A stretch of 12,838 nt of DNA from contig DSAV01000190.1 of the NCBI GenBank assembly GCA_011046295.1, forward strand, positions 1-12,838, written 5' to 3'. The notes under the pieces were generated by a model, which had not been told where the DNA came from, made no database searches, and saw only the letters and a list, made by a program, of their open reading frames with translations. Position 1 is the first letter of the stretch. The number at the start of each line of letters is the position of its first letter. Shown in pieces: positions 1 to 7,291 of this stretch. Made by a program: the position numbers and the translations under genes. This DNA comes from Deltaproteobacteria bacterium (lineage in GTDB: Bacteria > Desulfobacterota > Syntrophia > Syntrophales > Smithellaceae).

Positions 1-8
1 ATCTACAA

Positions 9-56
9 GTTCCTGAACAGCCCCGCAGGAACTCCGGCGCTTGCCGGATGCGCCGG
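9..56 (-). terminator. Tandem hairpins downstream of mdh
   Basis: Two perfect inverted repeats lie side by side beyond the mdh stop codon. GTTCCTG (9-15) pairs with CAGGAAC (26-32) around a 10-base loop. CCGGCGC (34-40) pairs with GCGCCGG (50-56) around a 9-base loop. Neither is followed by a good run of T on the minus strand, so this is not a textbook intrinsic terminator. It could act as a 3'-end stabiliser or a Rho-assisted stop. No gene is visible in positions 1-90. Confidence 0.4.
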
Positions 57-90
57 GCTTATCCAAAAACCGCTAGTTGCAGAAATTACC

Positions 91-1023
91 CTACCCCATT
101 TTCTTCATCGCATTTAACAGTTCCTGAACGGCCGAGGCTGATTTTTTCAACGCCTGCTGTTCTTCCGCCGAAAGCTTAAGCTCAATAATTTGTTCAATGC
201 CCTTGGCACCGAGCTTTACCGGTACGCCGACAAACAAGCTGGAAATGCCGTACTCGCCTGTAAGATACGCGGCGCAGGGCAATATTTTCTTTTTATCCTT
301 TAAAATCGATTCGGCCATCTCCACCGCCGCTGAAGCAGGCGCGTAATAAGCGCTGCCGGTTTTCAGAAGGCTGACAATTTCCGCGCCGCCGTTGCGCGTG
401 CGCGTAACCATTTCTTCAATGCGCCTGGCCTCGATAAGCTCCGTAATCGGCACTCCCGCCACTGTGGAAAAACGTGGCAGAGGCACCATCGTATCGCCAT
501 GCCCGCCCATAACCAGCGCGTGAATATTTTCCGCGGATACACTTAGTTCCATAGATATAAAAGAGCGGAAGCGCGCGGAATCCAGAATTCCCGCCATACC
601 AATAACTCTTTGCTTGGGAAAGCCACTTTCCTCCATTGCCACATGGCACATCGCGTCGAGCGGATTGCTGACAATAATTAATATAGCAGCAGGGGAATAT
701 TTGACCACCTCTTTAGTTACGCTCTTAATAATACCCTTATTTGTCGCCAGAAGATCGTCGCGGCTCATGCCGGGCTTGCGTGGAATTCCCGCAGTGATAA
801 TTACGATATCGGAATTCGCCGTTGCCTCGTAGGAATTGGCTCCCGTCAAATGGGCATCATGTTTTTCAATCGGCGCGGCCTGTGTTAAATCCAGGGATTT
901 CCCCTGCGGCACCCCCTCAATAATATCAACCACAACAACGTCACAAAGCTCTTTTTCCGCCAGCCTTTGCGCCACTGTCGCGCCAACATTACCCGCGCCA
1001 ACAACAGTAACTTTCTGTTTCAT
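91..1023 (-). CDS. mdh: Malate dehydrogenase, NAD-dependent, LDH-like family
   Basis: This cytoplasmic enzyme interconverts malate and oxaloacetate with NAD(H), in the TCA cycle or a C4-dicarboxylate pathway. The 310-residue length is normal for the LDH-like (MDH type 3) family. The N-terminal Rossmann motif GAGNVGAT is at residues 9-16, and Asp33 at the end of the second strand favours NAD over NADP. The substrate loop IPRKPGMSR (80-88) carries Arg82 and Arg88. Arg at 82, where lactate dehydrogenases have Gln, marks malate specificity. The catalytic pair is Asp148 (in DSARFR) and His175 (in GGHGD), with Asn120 in VSNPLD. The ATG start has an AGAGGT ribosome site eight bases upstream (1032-1037). 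It lies 39 bases after the thiolase stop on the same strand, so the two are probably co-transcribed with thiolase first. The family call is secure; the flux direction in this cell is not known. Confidence 0.95.
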   Translation of the reverse strand: MKQKVTVVGAGNVGATVAQRLAEKELCDVVVVDIIEGVPQGKSLDLTQAAPIEKHDAHLTGANSYEATANSDIVIITAGIPRKPGMSRDDLLATNKGIIKSVTKEVVKYSPAAILIIVSNPLDAMCHVAMEESGFPKQRVIGMAGILDSARFRSFISMELSVSAENIHALVMGGHGDTMVPLPRFSTVAGVPITELIEARRIEEMVTRTRNGGAEIVSLLKTGSAYYAPASAAVEMAESILKDKKKILPCAAYLTGEYGISSLFVGVPVKLGAKGIEQIIELKLSAEEQQALKKSASAVQELLNAMKKMG

Positions 1024-1062
1024 TTTATTATACCTCTATTTGATTAATGTAGTTTAACTGTT

Positions 1063-2424
1063 TTACTTATCAACCCTGATCAACATCGCATCCCCCTGCG
1101 CGTGGCCGGAGCAGATACCACACACACCCCAGCCGCCGCCGCGGCGTTTCAGTTCGTAACCCAATGTCATCAAAATACGCGCGCCGGTAGCGCCGATCGG
1201 ATGGCCGTAGGCTACCGCACCGCCGTTAATGTTAACTTTTTTAAACATTTCTTCTTTGGACATACCTAAAATGGAGCGGCAGCTCACCAGGGCTACCGCG
1301 GCAAAAGCTTCGTTAATTTCTATAACATCCATCTGATCGAGTGCCATGTCGTTTTGTTCCAGAATTTTTTTAATCGCCAATCCTGGCACGGTGGCAATAT
1401 CTTTTGTCGGCTGTGATACTTCGGCATAATCCACAATGGTAAAAATAGGTTTCAGTCCCAACTCATCGGCTTTTTCCCTGCTCATAATAAGGCAAACATC
1501 ACCGCCGTCATTGATACCAGGAGCATTGCCCGCAGTAACACTTCCGGGTTTTCCGGTAACCGTGCTTAAATGCCCGAATACCGGCGGCAGCTTGGTAAGT
1601 CCTTCTATGGTCGTGTCCGGCCTCGGCCCTTCGTCCTTATCCATGACAATATTTTTTTTCCCCTGCTTTACTTCCACCGGAAAGATTTCGTCATCAAGCT
1701 TGCCTTCATTCATGGCTTTGACCGCGTTCATCTGCGAATTGAGCGCCCACTCATCCTGCTCTTCTTTCGTAAACCCGAACTCGTCGGCTACTTCCGAACC
1801 GTTAATCGCCATATGGCGGTCATAGAAGGCGTCCCACAGGCCGTCATAAACCATGGAATCAATAACCCGGCCGTTGGGCAGCGCCATTTTGGCGCCCCAA
1901 CGCATGTCCGGCAAAACAAAAGGACAGTTGCTCATGCTTTCCTGTCCGCCCGCGATGCAAATGTCTGCGCGGCCTAAAAGAATCATCTGAAAAGCCAAAT
2001 CAATTGTTTTAATGCCGGAAGAACAAACTTTATTTACCGTGATGGAAGGAACATGTTCCGGCACGCCGGCTAAAATAGTCGCCTGCCTGCCGGGAATCTG
2101 CCCGCAGCCGGCGGGAACAACCTGCCCCATAAAGATATAATCGACATCGCCCGGTTTTACCTTGCCGTCCGTCCTGCGCAGAACTTCCTTAATCGCCAGC
2201 GCGCCTAATTCCATCGCGGTTAAATCTTTGAGCGCCCCGCCCGCGCGGCCGTAAGGAGTCCGGCACGCTTCCACGCAAACAACTTCGCGGAATTTTTTAT
2301 GCGGGTTTTTCATCTTCTTTCCCATGGTGCTGAAATCCGGTTTTCTTTGCCCAAACTGCGCCACCGGCGCGTCTTTATAAACATCACCATGTTTTCTATC
2401 CAGTTTTTGCGGTATTTTTCCCAT
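1063..2424 (-). CDS. Thiolase (acetyl-CoA C-acyltransferase family)
   Basis: Thiolases cleave 3-ketoacyl-CoA with CoA to give acetyl-CoA, or condense two acetyl-CoA to acetoacetyl-CoA. The signature residues are all present: nucleophile Cys134 in VNKVCSSG, NEAF at 371-374, His408 in YGHPIGATG and a C-terminal catalytic Cys438 in ICSGHAQGDA. The loop after this last Cys is SGHA, not the common IGGG. The protein is 453 residues, about 50-60 longer than typical thiolases of roughly 390-400. The excess is a lysine-rich N-terminal extension of about 45 residues before REVVCVEACRTP, where most family members begin. A strong AAGGAG site six bases before the first ATG supports the long start. An internal start at Met38 (MKNPHKKFREVV) is the alternative. 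It leads the two-gene unit with mdh. Degradative (FadA/PcaF-like) and biosynthetic (AtoB-like) roles cannot be separated from sequence alone. Confidence 0.93.
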   Translation of the reverse strand: MGKIPQKLDRKHGDVYKDAPVAQFGQRKPDFSTMGKKMKNPHKKFREVVCVEACRTPYGRAGGALKDLTAMELGALAIKEVLRRTDGKVKPGDVDYIFMGQVVPAGCGQIPGRQATILAGVPEHVPSITVNKVCSSGIKTIDLAFQMILLGRADICIAGGQESMSNCPFVLPDMRWGAKMALPNGRVIDSMVYDGLWDAFYDRHMAINGSEVADEFGFTKEEQDEWALNSQMNAVKAMNEGKLDDEIFPVEVKQGKKNIVMDKDEGPRPDTTIEGLTKLPPVFGHLSTVTGKPGSVTAGNAPGINDGGDVCLIMSREKADELGLKPIFTIVDYAEVSQPTKDIATVPGLAIKKILEQNDMALDQMDVIEINEAFAAVALVSCRSILGMSKEEMFKKVNINGGAVAYGHPIGATGARILMTLGYELKRRGGGWGVCGICSGHAQGDAMLIRVDK

Positions 2425-2430
2425 GATATT

Positions 2431-2436
2431 CTCCTT
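2431..2436 (-). promoter_or_regulatory. Ribosome binding site fixing the thiolase start
   Basis: On the minus strand the site reads AAGGAG, separated by six bases from the ATG at 2424. This near-perfect Shine-Dalgarno match supports translation from the first Met and hence the reality of the unusual N-terminal extension. Confidence 0.7.
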
Positions 2437-2568
2437 AACTCCGGTTTTTAATGATTATTAAATGTTAATCAATATCATCATTTTTCACGATTAAAAGGAA
2501 TGGACTTTTCTTACATATAGATTTTATTTCGTCAACTATTTTAAGCTGATAAGATAATCCGATTTAAT

Positions 2569-2595
2569 TTGACGCGGGAAAAATATCAGTATAGA
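2569..2595 (+). promoter_or_regulatory. Candidate promoter of the dedA-like gene
   Basis: TTGACG (2569-2574) resembles a sigma-70 -35 box and TATAGA (2590-2595) a -10 box. The 15-base spacer is shorter than the ideal 17. If real, transcription would begin near 2602, giving a leader of about 35 bases before the ATG at 2638. This would rule out the in-frame TTG at 2569 as a start codon. Confidence 0.3.
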
Positions 2596-2637
2596 CAAGC
2601 GCCAAAGCTCATGTGCAAGGGGCATCAAAGCCATTTC

Positions 2638-3309
2638 ATGAAAAATAGTTTGACGCTAAGAATAACATTACTGATTCTGCTGGTGGGTGCTGCCTCTTGG
2701 CTTTTTATATATTTTGACCTTCATTTAATATTTAAAAACAGGCCTCAGTTAATTCTCTTTATAAAGGCTTTCCACCCTTATGACGCCGTTGCTTTTGTCC
2801 TGCTGCAAATTACGCAGGTGGTGGCCGCTCCCATTCCGGGAGAATTAACGGGCTTTATCGGCGGTTATCTCTACGGCCCTTTATGGGGGACTATTTATTC
2901 AACAATCGGTTTGACACTCGGCTCGTGGATGGCTTTTATGCTGGCGCGTTTTTTCGGAATGCCGCTTCTGGGAAGATTAGTCAAAAAGGATGTGTTTGAA
3001 AAATTCGAGCATTTTATGGAACACAAGGGTATGGTTGTTTCTTTCCTGCTCTTTCTGATTCCCGGCTTTCCCAAGGATTATTTGTGCTATATTCTGGGTG
3101 TCAGCCGCATCCCCACATGGGCATTTCTGGTAATTTCCGTCGCTGGCCGCCTCATCGGCACGATTATGCTTTCCGTAACCGGCAACGTCGCCCGCAATGA
3201 ACAATACTTCTTACTGGCCGTGATTGTGGGCATCGGCGCGGTGATATTTATCTTTGCTTATTACTATCGCGATAAAATTCTGGAATCTCTTAAAAAGAAA
3301 AAAGGTTAA
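2638..3309 (+). CDS. DedA/TVP38-TMEM64 family inner-membrane protein
   Basis: This is an integral membrane protein of the TVP38/TMEM64 (SNARE-associated, DedA-like) superfamily, members of which include lipid transporters and scramblases. The exact substrate here is unknown. From the ATG at 2638 it is 223 residues, normal for the family. Hydrophobic segments lie near 8-27, 48-66, 72-105, 131-155, 160-182 and 189-210, with a basic C-terminal tail ending in KKKKG. The diagnostic stretch includes PIPGELTGFIGGYLYG (65-80), with Glu69 and the Gly pair, and a second half with IPGFPKDYLCYILG (141-154), both probably re-entrant. In-frame alternatives at TTG 2569 and ATG 2611 add a hydrophilic, poorly conserved-looking lead and have no ribosome site. 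The 2638 start itself has only AAGGGG at a long 15-base distance. It is a single-gene unit on the plus strand, facing the 3' end of paaK across 38 bases. Confidence 0.85.
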   Translation: MKNSLTLRITLLILLVGAASWLFIYFDLHLIFKNRPQLILFIKAFHPYDAVAFVLLQITQVVAAPIPGELTGFIGGYLYGPLWGTIYSTIGLTLGSWMAFMLARFFGMPLLGRLVKKDVFEKFEHFMEHKGMVVSFLLFLIPGFPKDYLCYILGVSRIPTWAFLVISVAGRLIGTIMLSVTGNVARNEQYFLLAVIVGIGAVIFIFAYYYRDKILESLKKKKG

Positions 3310-3347
3310 ACGCCCGATAACGGTTCCGACTTATCTCTTTTCAACGA

Positions 3348-4652
3348 TTACATCGGCCTTTTATCGACCACACGCGCAATCTTTCCGTCCTGCTGCCGAG
3401 GTATGCTTTTCGCCTCGACCAGCTTCACATCGACATTAATACCTGTCTGGTCGCTGATGCGTTTCTTGACCGTTTCCAGAAACGAGCGCTGCTTTTGCAG
3501 TTCCAAAGAAAATATTTTATCTGTGACTTCGACAATAATCTCGACGCTGTCCATGGCGCCCTTTCTTTCCACTATAATCTGGTAAGGTGTTTCACCCTGC
3601 GCCACGCGGAAGAGAGCTTCCTCAATCTGCGCAGGAAAGATATTGACTCCTTTGATAATCAACATATCGTCTGAGCGCTGCATAACTTTCCGCATGCGCG
3701 CCAGTGTTCTGCCGCAGTCACATTTTGCATAATTAAGAGAGGTAATGTCGCCTGTCCGGTAACGAATCATGGGGAACGCCTCTTTAGTGAGCGTCGTAAG
3801 CACCAGTTCGCCTGATTGCCCCGGAGACAGAACCTTTCCCGTATCAGGATCAATAATTTCCGGAATGAAAGAGTCCTCGTAAATATGCAAACCATTTTTA
3901 CATAAACACTCACCGGCCACGCCGGGACCGATTACCTCAGAAAGGCCGTAATTGTCCGTGGCGGTCAGCATCAGTCTGCGTTCGATTTCCGCGCGCGTTT
4001 TTTCAGACCAAGGTTCTCCACCGAAAAGTCCGGTTTTTAAATTAAGGGCGTTGGGATTGATACCCAGCTGCTCCATACGCTGTGCCAGAGCCAGAGCGTA
4101 ACCGGGGGTGCTGACCAGCGCCGTGGTTTTATAGTCCTGCATAATTGTAATCTGCTTGTCTGTATTGCCCGTACCCATGGGAATCACGGAAGCGCCGATT
4201 GCCTCCGCGCCGTAATGCATGCCGAAAGCTCCGGTAAAAACACCGTAACCGAAAGCTATCTGCACCAGATCGTCATGCGTCACACCGGCGGCTGTCATCA
4301 GTCGCGCCACAAGGTCAGACCACATTCTTATGTCGTTTTTCGTGTAACCGGCAACAATAGGTTTGCCCGTAGTTCCCGATGAAGAGTGGATTCGCACAAC
4401 TTCCCTCAGCGGCACGGCAAACATCCCGTAGGGATAATTAATCAGCAAATCTTCTTTTGTGGTAAAAGGGATTTTGGCCAGATCTGAAAGCGAACGGACA
4501 TCTTCGGCAATTATACCCAAAGCATCAAAAGTTTTTCGGTAATGGACAACATTTTTATGAACACGATTCATCACGGCCTGTAAACGTTCCAGCTGAAGCT
4601 GTTCCATTTCATCCCGCGACATGCATTCGTTTTTTTCATCCCAGATACTCAT
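3348..4652 (-). CDS. paaK: Phenylacetate-CoA ligase
   Basis: This is an ATP-dependent acyl-CoA ligase of the ANL superfamily that converts phenylacetate, or a related arylacetic acid, to its CoA thioester with release of AMP and PPi. It is 434 residues, the usual PaaK length. The N-terminus SIWDEKNECMSRDE matches the family. The phosphate-binding loop SSSGTTGKP is at 90-98, the adenine-binding TDNYGLSE at 232-239, YRTGD at 298-302, and KGVNIFPAQIEEAL begins at 334. The closing DGKIARVVDKR contains the likely C-terminal catalytic lysine (about 424). A Cys pair, KCDCGRT, near 311 is typical of the family. The start is set by a strong ribosome site seven bases upstream; a TTG 18 bases earlier lies inside or before that site. 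It follows livF on the same strand by 75 bases and is probably the last gene of the liv operon. Substrate range (phenylacetate, indoleacetate, hydroxyphenylacetate) is not visible. Confidence 0.92.
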   Translation of the reverse strand: MSIWDEKNECMSRDEMEQLQLERLQAVMNRVHKNVVHYRKTFDALGIIAEDVRSLSDLAKIPFTTKEDLLINYPYGMFAVPLREVVRIHSSSGTTGKPIVAGYTKNDIRMWSDLVARLMTAAGVTHDDLVQIAFGYGVFTGAFGMHYGAEAIGASVIPMGTGNTDKQITIMQDYKTTALVSTPGYALALAQRMEQLGINPNALNLKTGLFGGEPWSEKTRAEIERRLMLTATDNYGLSEVIGPGVAGECLCKNGLHIYEDSFIPEIIDPDTGKVLSPGQSGELVLTTLTKEAFPMIRYRTGDITSLNYAKCDCGRTLARMRKVMQRSDDMLIIKGVNIFPAQIEEALFRVAQGETPYQIIVERKGAMDSVEIIVEVTDKIFSLELQKQRSFLETVKKRISDQTGINVDVKLVEAKSIPRQQDGKIARVVDKRPM

Positions 4653-4659
4653 AAAAATA

Positions 4660-4666
4660 CCTCCCC
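4660..4666 (-). promoter_or_regulatory. Ribosome binding site fixing the paaK start
   Basis: The minus strand reads GGGGAGG here, seven bases before the ATG at 4652. A longer frame from the TTG at 4668-4670 would translate through this site, so the ATG is much the better start. Confidence 0.75.
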
Positions 4667-4727
4667 GCAAATTGTAAAGAAGCGCTTAAAAAAACAATTC
4701 TTTTTCATACGAACCCAAAACCGGCTT

Positions 4728-5471
4728 TTACCTCTCCCATATTTCTTTTTTATCTTTACCCAGATACGCCCTCTGAACTTCTTTGTTTTCCATAAGACCG
4801 GACGCAGTGCCCTCCAGAATCAGCCGGCCTGTCTCCAGCACGTAGCCGCGGTCAGCCAGTTTCAAAGCTGCCCGCGCGTTTTGTTCGACCAAAAGAATTG
4901 TCGTGTTTTTCTCTTTCGACAAATTTCCGATTACCTCAAATATTTCTTTTACCACCATCGGCGCTAATCCCATGGAAGGCTCATCAAGGAGCAAAAGCTT
5001 CGGCCTGGCCATAAGCGCCCGGCCGATGGAAAGCATCTGTAATTCACCGCCCGACAAAGTTCCCGCCAATTGCTTTTTCCTCTCCCTAAGGATGGGAAAA
5101 AGGCTGTAAACCATCTCGGCAGTTTTTTTTGTCTGTTCTTTTTGCGCTTTCGTCCGGTGATATAAATACGCGCCCAGCTCCAAATTGTCCTCCACGGAAA
5201 GAGGCTTAAACACCTGCCGCCCTTCCGCAACCTGAGATATGCCCATTTTAACTATCCGGTGGGCTGCAAGATTGCCTATGGGAACATCCTGAAAAAGAAT
5301 TTCGCCGCTGCGCGGCGTCACTATTCCCGACAAGGAATTGAGCAGCGTGGTTTTTCCGGCGCCGTTCGCGCCGATTAAGGTGACAATTTCACCTTCCTGC
5401 ATGTGCAGGGATACATTTTTCAGCGCGTGCACCTGCCCATAGTAAGTATTTATGTTTTTAATCTTAAGCAT
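4728..5471 (-). CDS. livF: Branched-chain amino acid type ABC transporter, ATP-binding protein LivF
   Basis: This is one of the two ATPases powering the HAAT-family importer encoded by this operon; it acts at the inner cytoplasmic face of the membrane as a partner of LivG. It is 247 residues from the ATG at 5471. The motifs in order are: Walker A GANGAGKT (34-41), Q-loop Gln80 in SQVAEGRQVF, signature LSGGE (139-143), and Walker B LLLLDEP with catalytic Glu164. At the H-loop position it has VEQNA (Gln197), a known LivF trait that separates it from LivG. The C-terminus AYLGK is also typical. A TTG start at 5498 would add nine residues, but MLKIKNINTYYG is the conserved beginning and a weak AAGAGA site precedes it. 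The gap from the livG stop is 34 bases and contains a short palindrome. Specificity cannot be read from this subunit. Confidence 0.95.
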   Translation of the reverse strand: MLKIKNINTYYGQVHALKNVSLHMQEGEIVTLIGANGAGKTTLLNSLSGIVTPRSGEILFQDVPIGNLAAHRIVKMGISQVAEGRQVFKPLSVEDNLELGAYLYHRTKAQKEQTKKTAEMVYSLFPILRERKKQLAGTLSGGELQMLSIGRALMARPKLLLLDEPSMGLAPMVVKEIFEVIGNLSKEKNTTILLVEQNARAALKLADRGYVLETGRLILEGTASGLMENKEVQRAYLGKDKKEIWER

Positions 5472-5488
5472 TTTTTCTCTTAAGAACG

Positions 5489-5503
5489 TCCGCTTCAAGC
5501 GGA
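5489..5503. repeat. Short perfect palindrome between livG and livF
   Basis: TCCGCTT (5489-5495) and AAGCGGA (5497-5503) are exact inverted copies around one base. In RNA this would fold as a small hairpin of about five or six pairs. It sits between the livG stop (5506-5508) and the livF start (5471). It may tune livF translation or be chance. Confidence 0.35.
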
Positions 5504-5505
5504 AA

Positions 5506-6258
5506 TTAACTTTCTCCCAGATAAGCGGAAATCACCGCGGGATCTTCCTGAACTTCGCGCGGCGTTCCTTCGGCAAGCTTTTTACCCAGGTTCAAAACAA
5601 CAATGGTTTCACAAATATCCATGACCAGCTCCATGTCATGTTCCACCAGCACCACGGTTATACCGGCCTTCCTTATTCGGCGGATAAGGAAGGCTAGCTC
5701 ACGCGTCTCATGGCTATTTAAGCCCGCTGCCGGCTCATCCATCAAAATAATGCGCGGCTCAATTGCCAGCGCCCGCGATATTTCCAGCAGTCGGCTCTTG
5801 CCGAACGGTAAACTGTCCGCCCGCATATCGGCAAGCCCGGCCAAATTCGTGAATTCCAGCCAGTTCATGCTCTTTTCTCTGATGAGTTTTTCTTCTTTAA
5901 TTTGTCCGGGAAATTTAAAAGCGCAGCCCAGAAAACCGCTGCTGCTTTTAGTATGTAAGCCGACCATGACATTCTCCAAAACGGTCATCTTGCCGAACAA
6001 TTCCACGTTTTGAAACGTGCGCACCAGGCCGAGTTCGGCGAGATATTCCGGAGGCAAGAGAGAGATATTTTTTTCTTCCAAATGAACAGTGCCCGAAGTC
6101 TGCGTGTAAAGTCCGGTAATAACGTTAAACAATGTGGTCTTTCCCGCGCCGTTCGGCCCGATGATTCCGGTTATCGAACCGGCCTTGACGCCAACCGAAA
6201 CATCATCCAGAGCGGTCAGGCCGCCGAATACTTTTGTTATGTTATCCACTCTAAGCAT
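5506..6258 (-). CDS. livG: Branched-chain amino acid type ABC transporter, ATP-binding protein LivG
   Basis: This is the second ATPase of the importer, 250 residues, normal for LivG. Walker A GPNGAGKT is at 34-41, the Q-loop Gln83 in RTFQNVELF, a divergent signature LPFGKSRLLEI at 150-160 (LivG proteins normally lack the canonical LSGGQ), Walker B ILMDEP with Glu175, and the H-loop His207 in VEHDMELVM. The C-terminal AYLGES is typical. Its ATG overlaps the end of livM by eight bases (6251-6258), with the livM stop TAG inside the livG start region, so translation of the two is very likely coupled. Only a weak ribosome site is visible (GCGGGA close to the ATG), which fits coupling. Confidence 0.95.
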   Translation of the reverse strand: MLRVDNITKVFGGLTALDDVSVGVKAGSITGIIGPNGAGKTTLFNVITGLYTQTSGTVHLEEKNISLLPPEYLAELGLVRTFQNVELFGKMTVLENVMVGLHTKSSSGFLGCAFKFPGQIKEEKLIREKSMNWLEFTNLAGLADMRADSLPFGKSRLLEISRALAIEPRIILMDEPAAGLNSHETRELAFLIRRIRKAGITVVLVEHDMELVMDICETIVVLNLGKKLAEGTPREVQEDPAVISAYLGES

Positions 6259-7225
6259 TCCCGCTAATTTTTCCTTTCAGGTGCGCGGCGGCTTTCATCC
6301 AAACTGTCTCAAACCCGCTGATCAGGCCGCCGGGCATAAACATATTCATGACAATCAGCAGCAGCCCGTAAATTACTATGTCATAATCGTGAAGAGCGCG
6401 CAGAAATTCCGGCAATATTGTCAGAATTGCAGCCCCCAGAAATGAACCATAAATACTGCCCAAGCCGCCCACAACAACCATCGTCACGAGTTCCACGGAA
6501 AAAACAAAACCGAAAGACGCCGGAGAAATAAAAGTCATAATATGAGCGTAAAGACTGCCGGCCAGAGCGGAAATGAACGCGGAAACAGTGAATATTTGCG
6601 CCTTTAAAACACGAGCTTTTATCCCCATGACCCGCGCGGCCACCTCCGAGCCGTGGATCGCTCTGAGCGCCCGGCCGATGCGCGATTGAGATAAGTTGAT
6701 GGATAACAACATAATCACAAGAGTAATTATCCACACCAAATAATAATTACTCAAATCATTGTCAAAAACCACGGGGCCGATATTTAGAATCGGTATGCCG
6801 GGCAAACCCGAGGGGCCGCCAGTCCAGCTGACGGTTTCATTGAAAATTATATAAAAAATTATACCAAAGCCCAAAGTTGCCATGGCCAGATAATGGCCTT
6901 TCAACTTTAAAATGGGAAATCCGATAACAAAGGCGATAGCCGCGGCGCAAAACGCTGCCATAAGTATTACCAGCCACGGGTCAAGGCCGAAGCGGGTGGT
7001 AAGTATTCCGGAAATGTAGGCGCCCATGCCGAAGAAAGCCGCATGCCCCAGCGAAATCTGCCCCGCGTATCCCATCAACAGATTAAGCGCCACGGCGAGC
7101 ATGGTGTGTATGCCGACAAAAACCATCACATTCAAAAGATAACTGCCCTTTAAAAAAAAGGGGGTTATCAATAAAGCAAAAGAAAAGATTATAAAAATGA
7201 CTATTTCGCGTTTTTCTTTGGTCAT
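6251..7225 (-). CDS. livM: Branched-chain amino acid type ABC transporter, permease LivM
   Basis: This is one of the two membrane-spanning subunits of the importer, 324 residues, with about nine or ten hydrophobic segments from residue 8 to 298. The conserved family stretch GYAGQISLGHAAFFGMGAY is at 52-70. The cytoplasmic coupling loop that contacts the ATPases, RALRAIHGSEVAARVMGI, is at 185-202. GGLGS (253-257) and MPGGL (297-301) are further LivM hallmarks. The N-terminus is short and basic (TKEKR), consistent with a cytoplasmic start. It begins 66 bases after the livH stop and overlaps livG by eight bases at its end. The ribosome site is weak: GCGGT about seven bases before the ATG. Sequence places it firmly in the family but does not reveal the substrate. 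Confidence 0.95.
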   Translation of the reverse strand: MTKEKREIVIFIIFSFALLITPFFLKGSYLLNVMVFVGIHTMLAVALNLLMGYAGQISLGHAAFFGMGAYISGILTTRFGLDPWLVILMAAFCAAAIAFVIGFPILKLKGHYLAMATLGFGIIFYIIFNETVSWTGGPSGLPGIPILNIGPVVFDNDLSNYYLVWIITLVIMLLSINLSQSRIGRALRAIHGSEVAARVMGIKARVLKAQIFTVSAFISALAGSLYAHIMTFISPASFGFVFSVELVTMVVVGGLGSIYGSFLGAAILTILPEFLRALHDYDIVIYGLLLIVMNMFMPGGLISGFETVWMKAAAHLKGKISGNA

Positions 7226-7291
7226 TTTTTTACCGCAATGTTTACCAAAACACCTTTTTCCTAATGACGCTTTCAGCAGGGAAGCGCCGTC

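Larger units (their letters stand above)
2425..2637. promoter_or_regulatory. Divergent AT-rich control region, thiolase/mdh versus dedA-like gene
   Basis: This gap separates two genes that point away from each other, so it must hold promoters for both. It is clearly richer in A and T than the flanking genes. It contains an inverted repeat TGATTA (2452-2457) / TAATCA (2466-2471) with an eight-base spacer, and an overlapping pair TTAATC (2465-2470) / GATTAA (2489-2494). Either could be a regulator's operator close to the thiolase transcript start. A weak minus-strand promoter candidate is TTGACG at 2530-2535, with TAAGAA at 2508-2513 sixteen bases away. No convincing small gene is visible here. 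Confidence 0.4.

Noticed and set aside
9..130. A repeated 11-base string, AGTTCCTGAAC, near 8-18 and 118-129.
   Set aside because: The second copy is inside mdh coding sequence and only two copies are visible; most likely chance, with no sign of a dispersed repeat family.
416..649. Open frames of 60-136 codons antisense to or out of frame with mdh, thiolase, liv genes and the kinase.
   Set aside because: They overlap well-supported genes entirely, lack ribosome sites and have low-complexity or implausible protein sequences; they are shadows of real coding sequence.
2569..2637. A 23-residue N-terminal addition to the DedA-like protein from the TTG at 2569.
   Set aside because: No ribosome site, hydrophilic lead unlike the family, and overlap with a promoter-like TTGACG. 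The Met at 2638 directly precedes the first hydrophobic segment.
3310..3347. Possible bidirectional terminator between the convergent dedA-like and paaK genes.
   Set aside because: I could find no stem longer than a few pairs followed by a T run on either strand; the T-rich tract on the minus strand is the reverse of lysine codons.
4653..4670. Six extra N-terminal residues on PaaK from a TTG.
   Set aside because: The TTG codon lies immediately upstream of the strong ribosome site that serves the ATG at 4652, and the family N-terminus begins at that ATG.
7226..7291. Possible hairpin in the livH-livM gap (GCGCTT / AAAGCG).
   Set aside because: Only about five pairs with a bulge are possible; too weak to annotate.
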